Assembly: GCA_036340235.1 (NCBI GenBank)
Contig: JAYYZE010000029.1
Location: forward strand, 1-64,000
Length of the DNA: 64,000 bases
Reading direction: 5' to 3'
From: GCA-2862585 sp036340235
GTDB lineage: Bacteria; Bacteroidota; Bacteroidia; Flavobacteriales; UBA7312
Both the position numbers and the translations under genes were made by a program. Shown piece after piece: positions 44,425 to 54,163 of this stretch. The notes below the pieces were generated by a model. It was given only the letters and a program-made list of their open reading frames with translations, searched no databases and was not told the origin of the DNA. Numbering within the stretch: position 1 is the stretch's first letter; the number at the start of each line of letters is the position of its first letter.

Positions 44425-46011
44425 ATGAATATTGAAAAATTCAAATCTCTTTACGATTTGGGAATTTCAAACACCACCCTCCACTGGAACTTATCCTCTA
44501 AAGAACTCACTGCCATTAGTGTTAAAAAATACAATGCCAAACTCAGTAGTTTTGGGGCTATGGCTGTTAACACTGGTGAGTTTACCGGCCGTTCACCAAA
44601 AGATAGATTTATTGTTAAGGACAGTCTAACTGAGGACACCATTTGGTGGGGAGATGTTAATATCCCTTTCAGTCAAGAACATTTTAAAAAACTATACCAA
44701 AAAGTAGTTGACTATATTTCAGACAAAACTCTTTTTGTTAGAGACGTCTATGCTTGTGCTGACGAAACTCATCGTCTAAACATTCGTGTTGTTAATGAAT
44801 ATCCTTGGTCTAATTTGTTTGTTCACAATATGTTTCTAAGACCAACAATAGAGGAGTTGGAAAATTTCAATCCTGATTGGTCTATCATAAATGTGCCATC
44901 CTTCATGGCAAATCCTGAAGTTGATGGTACCCGTCAACACAACTTTGCCATTATAAACTTTAGCGAAAAGGTAATATTAATTGGCGGAACAGGCTATACT
45001 GGGGAAATTAAAAAAGGGATTTTCTCAGTCCTGAATTTTATACTCCCACATGAAAAGAATATCTTATCAATGCATTGCTCAGCCAATGTTGGAAAAGAGA
45101 ATGACACAGCCGTATTTTTTGGCCTTTCAGGAACAGGAAAAACAACCCTTTCTGCCGATCCTGATAGACAACTTATAGGTGACGACGAGCACGGATGGAG
45201 TGACAACACGGTTTTTAACTTTGAAGGTGGTTGTTATGCCAAATGTATTGACCTTTCGGAAGAAAAAGAACCCGATATTTTTGCGGCAATTAAAGCTGGG
45301 GCGCTATTAGAAAACGTTATTTTCAAGAAAAATACCAACATAGTTGACTTTGAAGATGGAAGTATCACTGAAAATACACGAGTCAGTTACCCCATTAATT
45401 ATATTTCTAACATTAAAATCCCATCGATTGGTTCATCACCGAAAAATATATTTTTCTTAACCTGCGATGCTTTCGGTGTGTTACCTCCTATTTCAAAGCT
45501 AAGCACTGGACAAGCCATGTACCATTTCATTTCTGGCTACACGGCTAAAGTAGCTGGTACTGAAGAAGGAATAACGGAACCTAGTACTACTTTTTCGGCA
45601 TGCTTTGGTGAGCCCTTTCTTCCATTACACCCTACTAAGTACGCTGAACTTTTAGGTGAAAAAATGATCACAAACAAAGTAAATGTTTGGTTAATTAATA
45701 CTGGTTGGACAGGCGGACAGTATGGTGTTGGTAAACGCATAAGCTTGAAAAATACTCGTGCATTGATAAATGCCGCTTTAGATGGAAAACTAGAGCAAGT
45801 TGAGTATCGTAGGCAACCATTATTTAAGCTACACATTCCTACTGAATGCGATGGGGTTCCTTATGAGATTTTAAATCCTAGAAACACTTGGAGCGACACA
45901 ACAGCATACGATGCTAAAGCAAAAGAGTTGGCAATAGCATTTAACTCAAATTTTGAGAAGTTTAAATCGTTTGCTAGTCAAGAAATTCTGGATGGTGCAC
46001 CTGAAATTTAA
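44425..46011 (+). CDS. pckA: Phosphoenolpyruvate carboxykinase (ATP)
   Basis: 528 residues, usual length. It makes phosphoenolpyruvate from oxaloacetate for gluconeogenesis. Visible: GEFTGRSPKDRF, the kinase-1a loop FFGLSGTGKTTLS, the metal/ATP region LIGDDEHGW, and GWTGGQYGVGKRI. The ATP rather than GTP type is clear from these motifs. It has its own promoter and terminator. Confidence 0.98.
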   Translation: MNIEKFKSLYDLGISNTTLHWNLSSKELTAISVKKYNAKLSSFGAMAVNTGEFTGRSPKDRFIVKDSLTEDTIWWGDVNIPFSQEHFKKLYQKVVDYISDKTLFVRDVYACADETHRLNIRVVNEYPWSNLFVHNMFLRPTIEELENFNPDWSIINVPSFMANPEVDGTRQHNFAIINFSEKVILIGGTGYTGEIKKGIFSVLNFILPHEKNILSMHCSANVGKENDTAVFFGLSGTGKTTLSADPDRQLIGDDEHGWSDNTVFNFEGGCYAKCIDLSEEKEPDIFAAIKAGALLENVIFKKNTNIVDFEDGSITENTRVSYPINYISNIKIPSIGSSPKNIFFLTCDAFGVLPPISKLSTGQAMYHFISGYTAKVAGTEEGITEPSTTFSACFGEPFLPLHPTKYAELLGEKMITNKVNVWLINTGWTGGQYGVGKRISLKNTRALINAALDGKLEQVEYRRQPLFKLHIPTECDGVPYEILNPRNTWSDTTAYDAKAKELAIAFNSNFEKFKSFASQEILDGAPEI

Positions 46012-46023
46012 TAAAACACATAA

Positions 46024-46056
46024 CAAAAAAACCCATTCAATTGAATGGGTTTTTAT
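46024..46056. terminator. Bidirectional terminator between pckA and rpmE2
   Basis: A perfect palindrome ACCCATTCAA / TTGAATGGGT at 46031-46050 flanked by A7 before and T5 after, suited to both converging transcripts. Confidence 0.9.
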
Positions 46057-46076
46057 TATGATGATTAGTGAAAAAT

Positions 46077-46328
46077 CTATTGTTTCTTTGCGTACTTATT
46101 TTTGAATTTATCAATTCTACCAGCCGTATCAACTAATTTCATTTTACCTGTATAGTAAGGATGAGAATCAGATGAAATTTCCATTTTTATCAATGGATAT
46201 TCATTACCATCTTCCCACTTGACTGAGTCTTTAGAGTTAGCCGTGGATTTAGTCAAAATAGAAAAACCAGTGGAAATGTCCTGCATGACGACTAATCTGT
46301 AATTTTCCGGATGAATATCTTTCTTCAT
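46077..46328 (-). CDS. rpmE2: 50S ribosomal protein L31 type B
   Basis: 83 residues starting MKKDIHPENYRLVV, with KWEDGNEYPLIKMEISSDSHPYYTGK typical of type B L31. It lacks the zinc-binding cysteines of type A, so it is the zinc-independent form that in other bacteria replaces the zinc form during starvation; here it may be the main L31. Single gene ending at a shared terminator. Confidence 0.95.
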   Translation of the reverse strand: MKKDIHPENYRLVVMQDISTGFSILTKSTANSKDSVKWEDGNEYPLIKMEISSDSHPYYTGKMKLVDTAGRIDKFKNKYAKKQ

Positions 46329-46402
46329 TTTTAAATAATTTGGATTGCAAATATAATCACTTAAACTAAACTGACAAACTCAGGATTTAAATTAAATACT
46401 AA

Positions 46403-46434
46403 TTGAGTTGCATTGAACGTTTATTCTATATTTG
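46403..46434 (+). promoter_or_regulatory. Promoter of the beta-helix lipoprotein gene
   Basis: TTG (46403-46405), 21-base spacer, TATATTTG (46427-46434). The ATG at 46443 is only 8 bases after the box, which fixes the start codon and suggests a very short leader. Confidence 0.7.
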
Positions 46435-46442
46435 TACATAGT

Positions 46443-47918
46443 ATGTTTGTAAGAAATCTAGCTATCATAGTTTTTTTTGTTATTACCTTCTCCGCATGCA
46501 AAAAAGAGTTTTTTGAGGATAGCGGCCCTGGTCTATTATCCTTTTCCAATGATTCAATTTTATTCGATACTATTTTCGCTAGTGTAGGAAGTGCTACTCA
46601 AAAGTTTTTAGTTTATAATCGTAATTCAAACCCTCTAACAGTAGAAAATATACGGCTAGTCAATAACAACCCCAACAACAATTTGTATCGAATTAACATT
46701 GACGGTCAGCCCTTAGAAAATAGTCAAAATTTAAAAATCGCCTCTGAAGACAGTATGTTCGTTTTTGTTGAAGTCACCATCAATCCCAATAATGCCAATT
46801 TGCCGTTTTTGGTAACTAATCAGCTGGAATTTACAACTAACAATACAAAACAGTCTGTTGAACTAGTGGCGTATGGTCGAAATGCGCATTTCTACACCCC
46901 TCAAGAAAATCTATTCATTGGCGAGAAAGACACAGTCAACTTTTCCTATTTTTCAATTAAAGATAATACCACTTGGACAAATGACTTACCTCACGTTATT
47001 TACGGCTATGTTATAGTTGAGCCTAATGCTACCCTTACTATTGAAGAAGGAACTAAACTTTATTTTCACGCAAATTCTGGTATTATTGTTGGAAATCCAA
47101 TTTACGGTTCTTCCAACGATGGCGGAACGCTCATCGTCAATGGAGAGTTAGGCAATGAAGTGGTTTTTCAAGGTGATCGATTAGAACAATGGTATGCCGA
47201 TGCCCCTGGTCAGTGGAGCCAAATATGGATGACCCAAGGAAGCACAAATAATTCCATTAACTATGCCATCATAAGAAATGCCACAGTAGGTATAAAAGTG
47301 GATACTCTTGGTAATTCCACCAACCCCACTCTTTCTATTAGCAATACCATTATTGAAAATATGAGTGACATTGGGCTATTTGCTCAGGGAAGTCAGGTTG
47401 TAGGACACAATAACGTTATAAAAAATTGTGGTCGCTACGCCTTGGTTTTAAACATTGGTGGCGACTATGAATTTACACATTGTACTTTTGCTAACTTCTA
47501 CCCTTACGGCGCAAGAAACACACCATCAATTCTTATAAACAACTATTACGAAGATGTTAATGGAAATATTCAAATCAGAGATTTGAATAGAGCAAACTTT
47601 ACCAACTGCATCATCGATGGAAATTTAGACCATGAACTCGAACTGCAAAGTAACCCCTCGGGTAATTTCAATTATTTTTTCGAAAATTGTTTACTTCAAC
47701 TAGGATTAGATTCGTCTATCACTAAATACAATCAAGAAAGTAGTTTGAAAATAGATAATCAAATGACCATTTTTGAAGATGTCAATGAGGGAAATCTCTA
47801 CCTATCTGACGAATCAGCAGCAGTAGACGCTGGAATTGTAACACCATTTAGCGTAGATATAGAAGGAGAAGCTAGGGATGGTATGCCAGATATCGGCGCC
47901 TACGAAAAAGCGAACTAA
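46443..47918 (+). CDS. Secreted lipoprotein with parallel beta-helix
   Basis: 491 residues from ATG 46443. The frame extends upstream to a TTG at 46413, but that lies within the promoter and the shorter start gives a proper signal ending FSACKK, with a lipobox Cys. The C-terminal half has repeated beta-rung sequences (TIIENMSDIGLFAQGSQVVG, HNNVIKNCG) as in right-handed parallel beta-helix proteins, and it ends with a DIGAYE motif common there. The N-terminal part (LLSFSNDSILFDTIF) is a Bacteroidota surface-lipoprotein pattern. Function unknown; polysaccharide binding is possible. Confidence 0.8.
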   Translation: MFVRNLAIIVFFVITFSACKKEFFEDSGPGLLSFSNDSILFDTIFASVGSATQKFLVYNRNSNPLTVENIRLVNNNPNNNLYRINIDGQPLENSQNLKIASEDSMFVFVEVTINPNNANLPFLVTNQLEFTTNNTKQSVELVAYGRNAHFYTPQENLFIGEKDTVNFSYFSIKDNTTWTNDLPHVIYGYVIVEPNATLTIEEGTKLYFHANSGIIVGNPIYGSSNDGGTLIVNGELGNEVVFQGDRLEQWYADAPGQWSQIWMTQGSTNNSINYAIIRNATVGIKVDTLGNSTNPTLSISNTIIENMSDIGLFAQGSQVVGHNNVIKNCGRYALVLNIGGDYEFTHCTFANFYPYGARNTPSILINNYYEDVNGNIQIRDLNRANFTNCIIDGNLDHELELQSNPSGNFNYFFENCLLQLGLDSSITKYNQESSLKIDNQMTIFEDVNEGNLYLSDESAAVDAGIVTPFSVDIEGEARDGMPDIGAYEKAN

Positions 47919-48910
47919 ATCCTTTCCAAAAACGAAAGGGTATCAACGCCATCGGCAAATTCATAAAATTTAGGAAATTGAGTCCGGCCAAATTGCAGGT
48001 GGTGACTGCTTACTACGCATTGTATATGTGAGTCGTTTTCGTCTATGTTTTTTAATATTTCATCATAACTTTCGTATGATTCATAGTGTAAAACACTTAC
48101 AGGCGAATGCCATGAACTATCTTCCTTTACCAATAAAAAACCGTTATCTAAAAAAGAATGATTGGCTAACAAATACATGGCTTTGTGATAATCATAATTA
48201 TTAGCGTATTTGTGGTGATTTATTATATCCTTGTAATCAAAAAACGCTTCAAATAAGTTATCAAATTTGTAGTTTATGGGAACAAATATTTTAGTAACAC
48301 TTCTACATCCCAAACCAAAATACATGAATACGTCTTTTGCTAATGCTTTAAGTTGATCTAAACGTTCGCTACCATCTAGTATGGCAACTGATGTTCTACT
48401 TTTCCTCAACAAATTGGGATAGCCCTTAAAATAGGTTTGAAACTGACTAAATGAATGATTACTACCAGTAGCTATTACTGCATCGAAAGGCTTGTTTATT
48501 TTTTCAACAAACTTGAATTGATGGGCGTACGTTGAATCAGCCTCCTTTATCAAATCAATAATTATTGGTATTAGAAAACGATCTTTAGACGATAGCTTTA
48601 CCTGTGCAATATGGCCAGAAATAAAGACACACAGCAAATCATGCAAACCCACCATTGGAATATTACCCGCCATTATAATTGACACTGTTTTTTGTTTATT
48701 TTGCACAAAGGAATAATTGGCAAGACAGTGTTGTCGCATTTGGGGGTTTAGCTGTTGGGCATGTGCCAACATAGCGTGTCTAATATTTTCGTCCGTGAAC
48801 CAAGGATTATCTATGCATGACTGTCTAATTGCTTTTTCCCAATATTCCTCTTCACTAGTTGCTAAACGCTGTACTATCTCTGCAACGCAATTAATTCTGT
48901 TTTCAATCAT
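47915..48910 (-). CDS. Acyl-CoA reductase, LuxC-like
   Basis: 331 residues. The family reduces activated fatty acyl groups to aldehydes with NADPH. Visible: SIIMAGNIPMVGLHDLL in the nucleotide-binding region and FGLGCRSVTKIF containing the probable catalytic Cys. In Bacteroidota this gene is often adjacent to a ferredoxin and serC, as here. It is convergent with the lipoprotein gene (4-base overlap). Confidence 0.88.
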   Translation of the reverse strand: MIENRINCVAEIVQRLATSEEEYWEKAIRQSCIDNPWFTDENIRHAMLAHAQQLNPQMRQHCLANYSFVQNKQKTVSIIMAGNIPMVGLHDLLCVFISGHIAQVKLSSKDRFLIPIIIDLIKEADSTYAHQFKFVEKINKPFDAVIATGSNHSFSQFQTYFKGYPNLLRKSRTSVAILDGSERLDQLKALAKDVFMYFGLGCRSVTKIFVPINYKFDNLFEAFFDYKDIINHHKYANNYDYHKAMYLLANHSFLDNGFLLVKEDSSWHSPVSVLHYESYESYDEILKNIDENDSHIQCVVSSHHLQFGRTQFPKFYEFADGVDTLSFLERI

Positions 48911-48920
48911 CTTTTCTTGC

Positions 48921-48928
48921 TATATTTG
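48921..48928 (+). promoter_or_regulatory. Promoter -7 box of the ferredoxin gene
   Basis: TATATTTG matches TAnnTTTG, 37 bases upstream of the ferredoxin ATG. No TTG lies at the expected -33 distance. Confidence 0.55.
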
Positions 48929-48933
48929 TACCA

Positions 48934-48941
48934 CAAAATTA
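48934..48941 (-). promoter_or_regulatory. Promoter -7 box of the acyl-CoA reductase gene
   Basis: TAATTTTG on the minus strand fits TAnnTTTG and lies 23 bases before the reductase ATG. Only 5 bases separate it from the opposing ferredoxin box, so both promoters cannot be occupied at once. No TTG was found at the right distance. Confidence 0.45.
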
Positions 48942-48965
48942 ACCATTAACTTTTTTTTAAAAAAA

Positions 48966-49313
48966 ATGGCAATAAAAATTACTGACGAATGCATCAACTG
49001 TGGGGCTTGTGAGCCAGAATGTCCGAACAATGCTATATATGAAGGTGGCATGGAGTGGCATTTTTCTGATGGGACAACTCTTAATGGTATGATTTCCCCA
49101 AAAAGTGGTGGTGAATACGATGCTAATGCTCCGCAAGATCCCAAAGACTTTGACGTTTACTATATAGTAACCGACAAATGCACAGAATGCATGGGTTTCC
49201 ATGAAGAACCACAGTGCGCTGCTGTATGCCCTGTTGATTGTTGTGTAGCTGATGAAGATAACGTTGAGTCAGAAAGTGAATTGCTTGACAAAAAAGATTT
49301 TCTTCATTCATAA
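48966..49313 (+). CDS. 4Fe-4S dicluster ferredoxin
   Basis: 115 residues. The ATG at 48966 is chosen because the upstream part of the open frame is antisense to the acyl-CoA reductase and not ferredoxin-like. The first cluster is CINCGACEPECP; the second is CTECMGFHEEPQCAAVCPVDCC. The middle contains an inserted loop (about 28-65), and the tail is acidic. It transfers single electrons; partners are unknown. The T8A8 tract just upstream carries no Shine-Dalgarno sequence. Confidence 0.93.
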   Translation: MAIKITDECINCGACEPECPNNAIYEGGMEWHFSDGTTLNGMISPKSGGEYDANAPQDPKDFDVYYIVTDKCTECMGFHEEPQCAAVCPVDCCVADEDNVESESELLDKKDFLHS

Positions 49314-49319
49314 TCAATA

Positions 49320-50204
49320 ATGTTTTACCTAAAAGTACCCTTTCTCTTAAAGCTGTTACTAGCGTGTACTTTTTTATCAAACAATGTCTTTTCACAAAAA
49401 ATTAACTTTTTAGATTACGAACGTCGGTTACTTGAGGTAGCACCTTTATTGGCTAATGGCCAAAATGATATTGAAAAACGACAAGCACATGACGACTTTT
49501 TAAATCTATGGGATGAAGTTATTGATCATCCTAAATCAATGAAATTTCCTTTCGACTCTCTAAAATTATATGTACCAATTCTTACTAGCAAGAATAAAAA
49601 ACTACGAATAATAAACTGGTACACACCTCTTGAAAACGGTATTTACAATTATTACGCCATTGTTCAATATTACGATTCCAAAGGCAACTATCAAGTGAAA
49701 AGATTAGATCCAATTCAAGGCGAAGTCAAAAATTCAAATTCACTTAAACTCACAGATAACCAGTGGATAGGTGCTCTATATTATCATATGTCAAGCTTTA
49801 AAAGAGGAAAAAAAACATACTACTTATTGCTAGGTTGGGATGGTCATAACGAACGTAGTAACAAAAAAATAATGGATGTGTTATCAATATCTAAAACAAT
49901 TGTTTTCGGTGCTCCCATATTTAGGTACAAAAAACAAAGACTTCATCGTTTTATTTTAGAATATAAGGAAGATGCTGCCGTATCAGTTCGCTTTTCCGAA
50001 AAAAAACAATCTATATTCTTCCCTAAACTTATTCCAATTGATGACAATTTTGAAGGGCTTTACGATTATTACGTTCCCGACGGAAGTATTAACGCATTTG
50101 AACTTATCAATGGCTCTTTCAAGTTTAAAGAAAATGTAGAGAATCCGTTTAAAGTCACTCTGCCAAAAATCAAAAAAATTGATAAAGGATTGTTTTCAGA
50201 ATGA
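49320..50204 (+). CDS. Secreted protein of unknown function
   Basis: 294 residues with a signal peptide (LLKLLLACTFLSNNVFSQ). The mature part is beta-rich (LRIINWYTPLENGIYNYYAIVQYYD, YYLLLGWDGHNE) and resembles Bacteroidota proteins of unknown function. It follows the ferredoxin after 6 bases and precedes serC after 45 bases. Confidence 0.75.
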   Translation: MFYLKVPFLLKLLLACTFLSNNVFSQKINFLDYERRLLEVAPLLANGQNDIEKRQAHDDFLNLWDEVIDHPKSMKFPFDSLKLYVPILTSKNKKLRIINWYTPLENGIYNYYAIVQYYDSKGNYQVKRLDPIQGEVKNSNSLKLTDNQWIGALYYHMSSFKRGKKTYYLLLGWDGHNERSNKKIMDVLSISKTIVFGAPIFRYKKQRLHRFILEYKEDAAVSVRFSEKKQSIFFPKLIPIDDNFEGLYDYYVPDGSINAFELINGSFKFKENVENPFKVTLPKIKKIDKGLFSE

Positions 50205-50249
50205 TAAAAAATACTCATTTTTGCACCTTACCATATTACAAAAGTAATC

Positions 50250-51305
50250 ATGCATAATTTCAGCGCCGGGCCTTGCATATTGCCACAAGAAGTTTTCAGA
50301 GAAGCAGCCTCCTCTATTCTTAATTTCAATAACCTTGATTTATCACTTATAGAAATTTCTCATCGTAGCAAAGATTTTGTTACTGTGATGGATGAAGCCA
50401 TTGAATTAGTAAAAGAACTGTTAGCAATTCCTGAAGGATACTCAGTCCTTTTTTTGCAAGGTGGTGCCAGAATGGAGTTTTTAATGGTGGCCAACAATTT
50501 GATGACCATTAATGGAAAAGCTGCCTATCTTGACACTGGCTCATGGTCTTCAAAAGCCATTAAAGAAGCAAAACTGTTTGGAGATACTATTGTTGTGGCA
50601 AGCTCTAAAGATAAAAATTACAGCTACATTCCCAAGGACTACACTATTCCTAGCGACATCGACTACTTTCATTGCACTTCCAACAATACCATTTATGGCA
50701 CCCAAATAAAAGACTTTCCAGCAACTGACTCATTGGTGGTATGCGATATGTCATCTGATATTTTTAGCAGAAAAATTAATGTCTCCGATTTCGACCTGAT
50801 TTATGCAGGCGCTCAAAAAAATTTAGGTCCTGCTGGTACTACTTTAGTTATTGTTAGAGATGAAATACTGGGGCATACAAATAGGCAGATTCCAACAATG
50901 TTAGATTACCAAACGCACATTGACAAAGGTAGCATGTTTAATACGCCACCTGTTTTTTCCATTTATGTTAGCATGCTTACCCTAAGATGGCTAAAAAAGA
51001 ATGGAGGCATAGACTGGGTTGAAAAAAGAAATATTGAAAAAGCAAATCTAATCTATAACTGTATTGACAAAAGCGCCATTTTCGAAGGTAGCGCAGCTGC
51101 AGGAGATCGGTCCAACATGAATGCTACATTTTTGCTAAAAGAACAATTATTGGAAGACACATTCAACAAACGTTGCTTGGAAGAAGGAATTAGTGGTCTA
51201 AAAGGCCATCGCTCTGTGGGAGGCTACAGGGCATCTATGTACAATGCAATGCCACTAGAAAGTGTGCACGCATTAGTTGAAATTATGACCGAACTAGAAC
51301 AATAA
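50250..51305 (+). CDS. serC: Phosphoserine aminotransferase
   Basis: 351 residues. It transaminates 3-phosphohydroxypyruvate to phosphoserine and also works in pyridoxal phosphate synthesis. It starts MHNFSAGPCILP, carries the Schiff-base Lys in YAGAQKNLGPAG and ends with KGHRSVGGYRAS, all typical. It is followed by serA after 6 bases, giving two steps of serine synthesis in one operon. A CATTTTTG near 50215 is a weak promoter match. Confidence 0.97.
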   Translation: MHNFSAGPCILPQEVFREAASSILNFNNLDLSLIEISHRSKDFVTVMDEAIELVKELLAIPEGYSVLFLQGGARMEFLMVANNLMTINGKAAYLDTGSWSSKAIKEAKLFGDTIVVASSKDKNYSYIPKDYTIPSDIDYFHCTSNNTIYGTQIKDFPATDSLVVCDMSSDIFSRKINVSDFDLIYAGAQKNLGPAGTTLVIVRDEILGHTNRQIPTMLDYQTHIDKGSMFNTPPVFSIYVSMLTLRWLKKNGGIDWVEKRNIEKANLIYNCIDKSAIFEGSAAAGDRSNMNATFLLKEQLLEDTFNKRCLEEGISGLKGHRSVGGYRASMYNAMPLESVHALVEIMTELEQ

Positions 51306-51311
51306 ATAATT

Positions 51312-52268
51312 ATGAAAACAGTACTCGCTAACGATGGCATTTCTCAGCTAGGTATAGATACTTTGGAATCTGCAGGTTTTGAAGTAATTACTCAAAAAGT
51401 AGCACAAGAACAATTACCAAATGTCATCAACGAAAAACAAATTAGTGTGTTGTTGGTTCGTTCAGCCACCAAAGTAAGGAAAGAACTTATTGACGCTTGC
51501 CCAAACTTACAACTTATTGGTCGTGGTGGAGTGGGCATGGATAACATAGATGTGGACTATGCCGAAAGTAAAGGCATAGGGGTAATAAATACTCCCGCTG
51601 CGTCTTCGGAGTCGGTTGCCGAATTAGTTTTTGCACATCTGTTCAACCTTGTCCGTTTCGTATATGACTCAAATCGACAGATGCCTCTTGAAGGTGATAC
51701 TAAATTTAAAGATCTCAAAAAAGCCTACGCTAAAGGGCAAGAGCTAAAAGGTAAAAAATTGGGAATCATTGGTTTTGGTCGTATAGGTCAGGAAGTAGCA
51801 AAGCGTGCCATTGGACTTGGCATGGAGGTAATAGTAAATGATAAGTTTATAAAAGACAAAGAGATTGAATTAACCTTCTTTGATGGACAAAAGCTAAGCT
51901 TTTACCTAAAAACATCTAGCATAGAAACGGTTCTTCAAAATAGCGATTTTATAACACTTCACATTCCAAAACTCTCAGATAAAGCCGTTATTGGTGAAAA
52001 AGAAATAAAAATGATGAAAGACAGAGTTGGAATCATCAACGCGGCACGTGGTGGTGTTATCGACGAAGAGGCACTCATAAAAGCCATTGAAAAAGGAAAA
52101 GTAATGGCTGCAGGGCTCGATGTGTTTGACAATGAACCCACACCTAGCATCAAACTATTGATGCTTCAAAACGTTTCGCTAACCCCTCACATAGGTGCTG
52201 CTACGAACGAAGCACAAAACAGAATCGGAAAAGAATTAGCTGATAAAATCATTTCTCATTTCGAATAA
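51312..52268 (+). CDS. serA: D-3-phosphoglycerate dehydrogenase
   Basis: 318 residues, the short form without the C-terminal ACT domain used for serine feedback. The NAD-binding motif GFGRIGQEVAKR, substrate region RGGVGMDNIDVD and catalytic His in TPHIGAATNEAQ are present. It catalyses the first committed step of serine synthesis; serC supplies the next. Confidence 0.95.
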   Translation: MKTVLANDGISQLGIDTLESAGFEVITQKVAQEQLPNVINEKQISVLLVRSATKVRKELIDACPNLQLIGRGGVGMDNIDVDYAESKGIGVINTPAASSESVAELVFAHLFNLVRFVYDSNRQMPLEGDTKFKDLKKAYAKGQELKGKKLGIIGFGRIGQEVAKRAIGLGMEVIVNDKFIKDKEIELTFFDGQKLSFYLKTSSIETVLQNSDFITLHIPKLSDKAVIGEKEIKMMKDRVGIINAARGGVIDEEALIKAIEKGKVMAAGLDVFDNEPTPSIKLLMLQNVSLTPHIGAATNEAQNRIGKELADKIISHFE

Positions 52269-52289
52269 TTGGTAATGTAAAATAATGCG

Positions 52290-53516
52290 ATGGCAAACAT
52301 AGCTCCATTCAAAGCAATTCGCCCCACAAGAGACAAAGCATCTCTTGTTGCCAGTCGCTCTTATATTACTTACAGCAAAGAATGCCTTAGAGATAAACTT
52401 GCTAACAATCCGTACACTTTTTTACATATCATTAAACCGGACGCAAATGCTAAAATACAAGCAAACGGTGTTGAGAAATTCAAACTTATAAAATCTAAAT
52501 TCATAAGCTTCATCAAAAAAGGTGTTTTGAAAAGAGATCTTCAAAAGACGTTTTACATTTATCAGAAAATTAATGACAATGGCTTTGCTTTTACTGGAAT
52601 TGTAGGTGCAGCCAGCGTGGAAGATTATTTGAACAAAACAATAAAAATACACGAACAAACAATAAAAAAGAGAGAAATTCTTTTTAAAGATTACTTATCG
52701 GTTACTGGTTTCAATGCCGAACCGGTCTTACTAGGCTATCCAAACCACTCTGTAATTGATAATATTATTGAAGAATATATAAAGCGAAGAGCAGAATACG
52801 AGTTCAGTACCACGGATCGAGACAAACACAGTTTGTGGTTGGTAAACAACAAAGAAGATATAGATAAAATAAGTAACGCTTTTTCGGAAGTTGAGACTAT
52901 TTATATTGCTGATGGGCATCATCGGTTTGCTTCATCGGCCCTTCTTTACCAAGAAAATACTACAAAAAACAAGCAAAGAAAAGCTCATTGCATGAGCTAT
53001 CTAATTGGTGAAGATCAAATTCGTTTTTTGAACTTCAACCGTCTGGTAAAAGACCTTAACGGCCTATCACCAAGCGAATTTATTTCCAAAGTAAGTAAGC
53101 GATTTATAGTTAAAGCAATGAACTCCATTCATCAGCCAACTCTTGAAGATGAACTATCAATGTATTGCCATGGACAATGGTACTCACTACTTTTAAACGA
53201 TAATACCGTAAACCGCAACGACCCAGTAGAAAAACTAGATCCAGTGATACTAAATAACACCATTCTAAAACCCATTTTAAATATTACCAATTTACGGACA
53301 AACAAACGAATTTCCTTTATTGAAGGAAGCGTATCTTTAACATCAATTCAAGAAACAATTGACCGTCAGGACTACGCTGTTGCCTTTATTTTAAAGCCCA
53401 TTAACTTTCAACAAGTTATGGCAGTGGCTAATGAAGATAAAACAATGCCACCAAAAAGCACCTATATTCAACCAAAGCTAAGAAGTGGCTTGTTAATTTA
53501 CGATTTGGAAAGCTAA
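52290..53516 (+). CDS. DUF1015 family protein
   Basis: 408 residues. It contains the conserved IYIADGHHRFASS of DUF1015, preceded by the N-terminal IAPFKAIRPTRDKA. The family is widespread and often lies near serine-synthesis genes; a role in amino-acid or pyridoxal-related chemistry is plausible but unproven. It is 21 bases from serA and shares one base with yggS. Confidence 0.9.
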   Translation: MANIAPFKAIRPTRDKASLVASRSYITYSKECLRDKLANNPYTFLHIIKPDANAKIQANGVEKFKLIKSKFISFIKKGVLKRDLQKTFYIYQKINDNGFAFTGIVGAASVEDYLNKTIKIHEQTIKKREILFKDYLSVTGFNAEPVLLGYPNHSVIDNIIEEYIKRRAEYEFSTTDRDKHSLWLVNNKEDIDKISNAFSEVETIYIADGHHRFASSALLYQENTTKNKQRKAHCMSYLIGEDQIRFLNFNRLVKDLNGLSPSEFISKVSKRFIVKAMNSIHQPTLEDELSMYCHGQWYSLLLNDNTVNRNDPVEKLDPVILNNTILKPILNITNLRTNKRISFIEGSVSLTSIQETIDRQDYAVAFILKPINFQQVMAVANEDKTMPPKSTYIQPKLRSGLLIYDLES

Positions 53517-54163
53517 TGAGTATTAACCATCGTCTTTTAAAGATAATAGACAATATTCCATCAAATGTATCTCTAGTAGCTGTTTCCAAAACAAAAAGCT
53601 CCGACCAGATTAGACAAGCCTATGAAGCAGGTCAACGTATTTTTGGAGAAAATAAAGTTCAGGAATTAGTAGAAAAAGCCGCTTTACTTCCCAATAATAT
53701 CCAATGGCACATGATTGGTCATTTACAAACAAATAAGGTTAAATACATTGCTCCTTTTGTGTCATTGATACAAACAGTAGATTCCAAAAAGTTAATGCTA
53801 GAAATAAATAAAAGAGCGCAACAAAATAACAGAACAATTTGCTGTTTACTTCAATTAAAAGTTGCTAAAGAAGACAGTAAATACGGCCTTTCAAAAGACG
53901 AGTTATTCTATTTAAATTCCATGCCACTTCCACATGTTAAAATAGTTGGAATTATGGGAATGGCCACCAACACCAATAACATTCTAGAGATTCAGTCAGA
54001 ATTTAAGTATTTAAAGTCCGTGTTTGACCAACTAAACACCATAAATCCGCAGATTACTATATTGTCAATGGGTATGAGTGGAGACTACGAAATCGCTATT
54101 GATCAAGGTAGTAATATGATTCGCCTTGGCTCATCAATTTTTGGAAAACGAGCTACTTTGTAG
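53516..54163 (+). CDS. YggS family pyridoxal phosphate-binding protein
   Basis: 215 residues. The PLP lysine is in LVAVSKTKSSDQIR, with FGENKVQEL, WHMIGHLQTNK, LSMGMSGDYEIAI and IRLGSSIFG of the COG0325 family. Members hold PLP and help regulate vitamin B6 and amino-acid balance rather than catalyse a known reaction. It is the last gene of the serC operon and overlaps the convergent small gene by 11 bases. Confidence 0.95.
   Translation: MSINHRLLKIIDNIPSNVSLVAVSKTKSSDQIRQAYEAGQRIFGENKVQELVEKAALLPNNIQWHMIGHLQTNKVKYIAPFVSLIQTVDSKKLMLEINKRAQQNNRTICCLLQLKVAKEDSKYGLSKDELFYLNSMPLPHVKIVGIMGMATNTNNILEIQSEFKYLKSVFDQLNTINPQITILSMGMSGDYEIAIDQGSNMIRLGSSIFGKRATL

Noticed and set aside
48717..48965. N-terminal extension of the ferredoxin frame
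   Set aside because: It is antisense to the acyl-CoA reductase gene and precedes the ferredoxin's promoter; the ATG at 48966 matches the family start.
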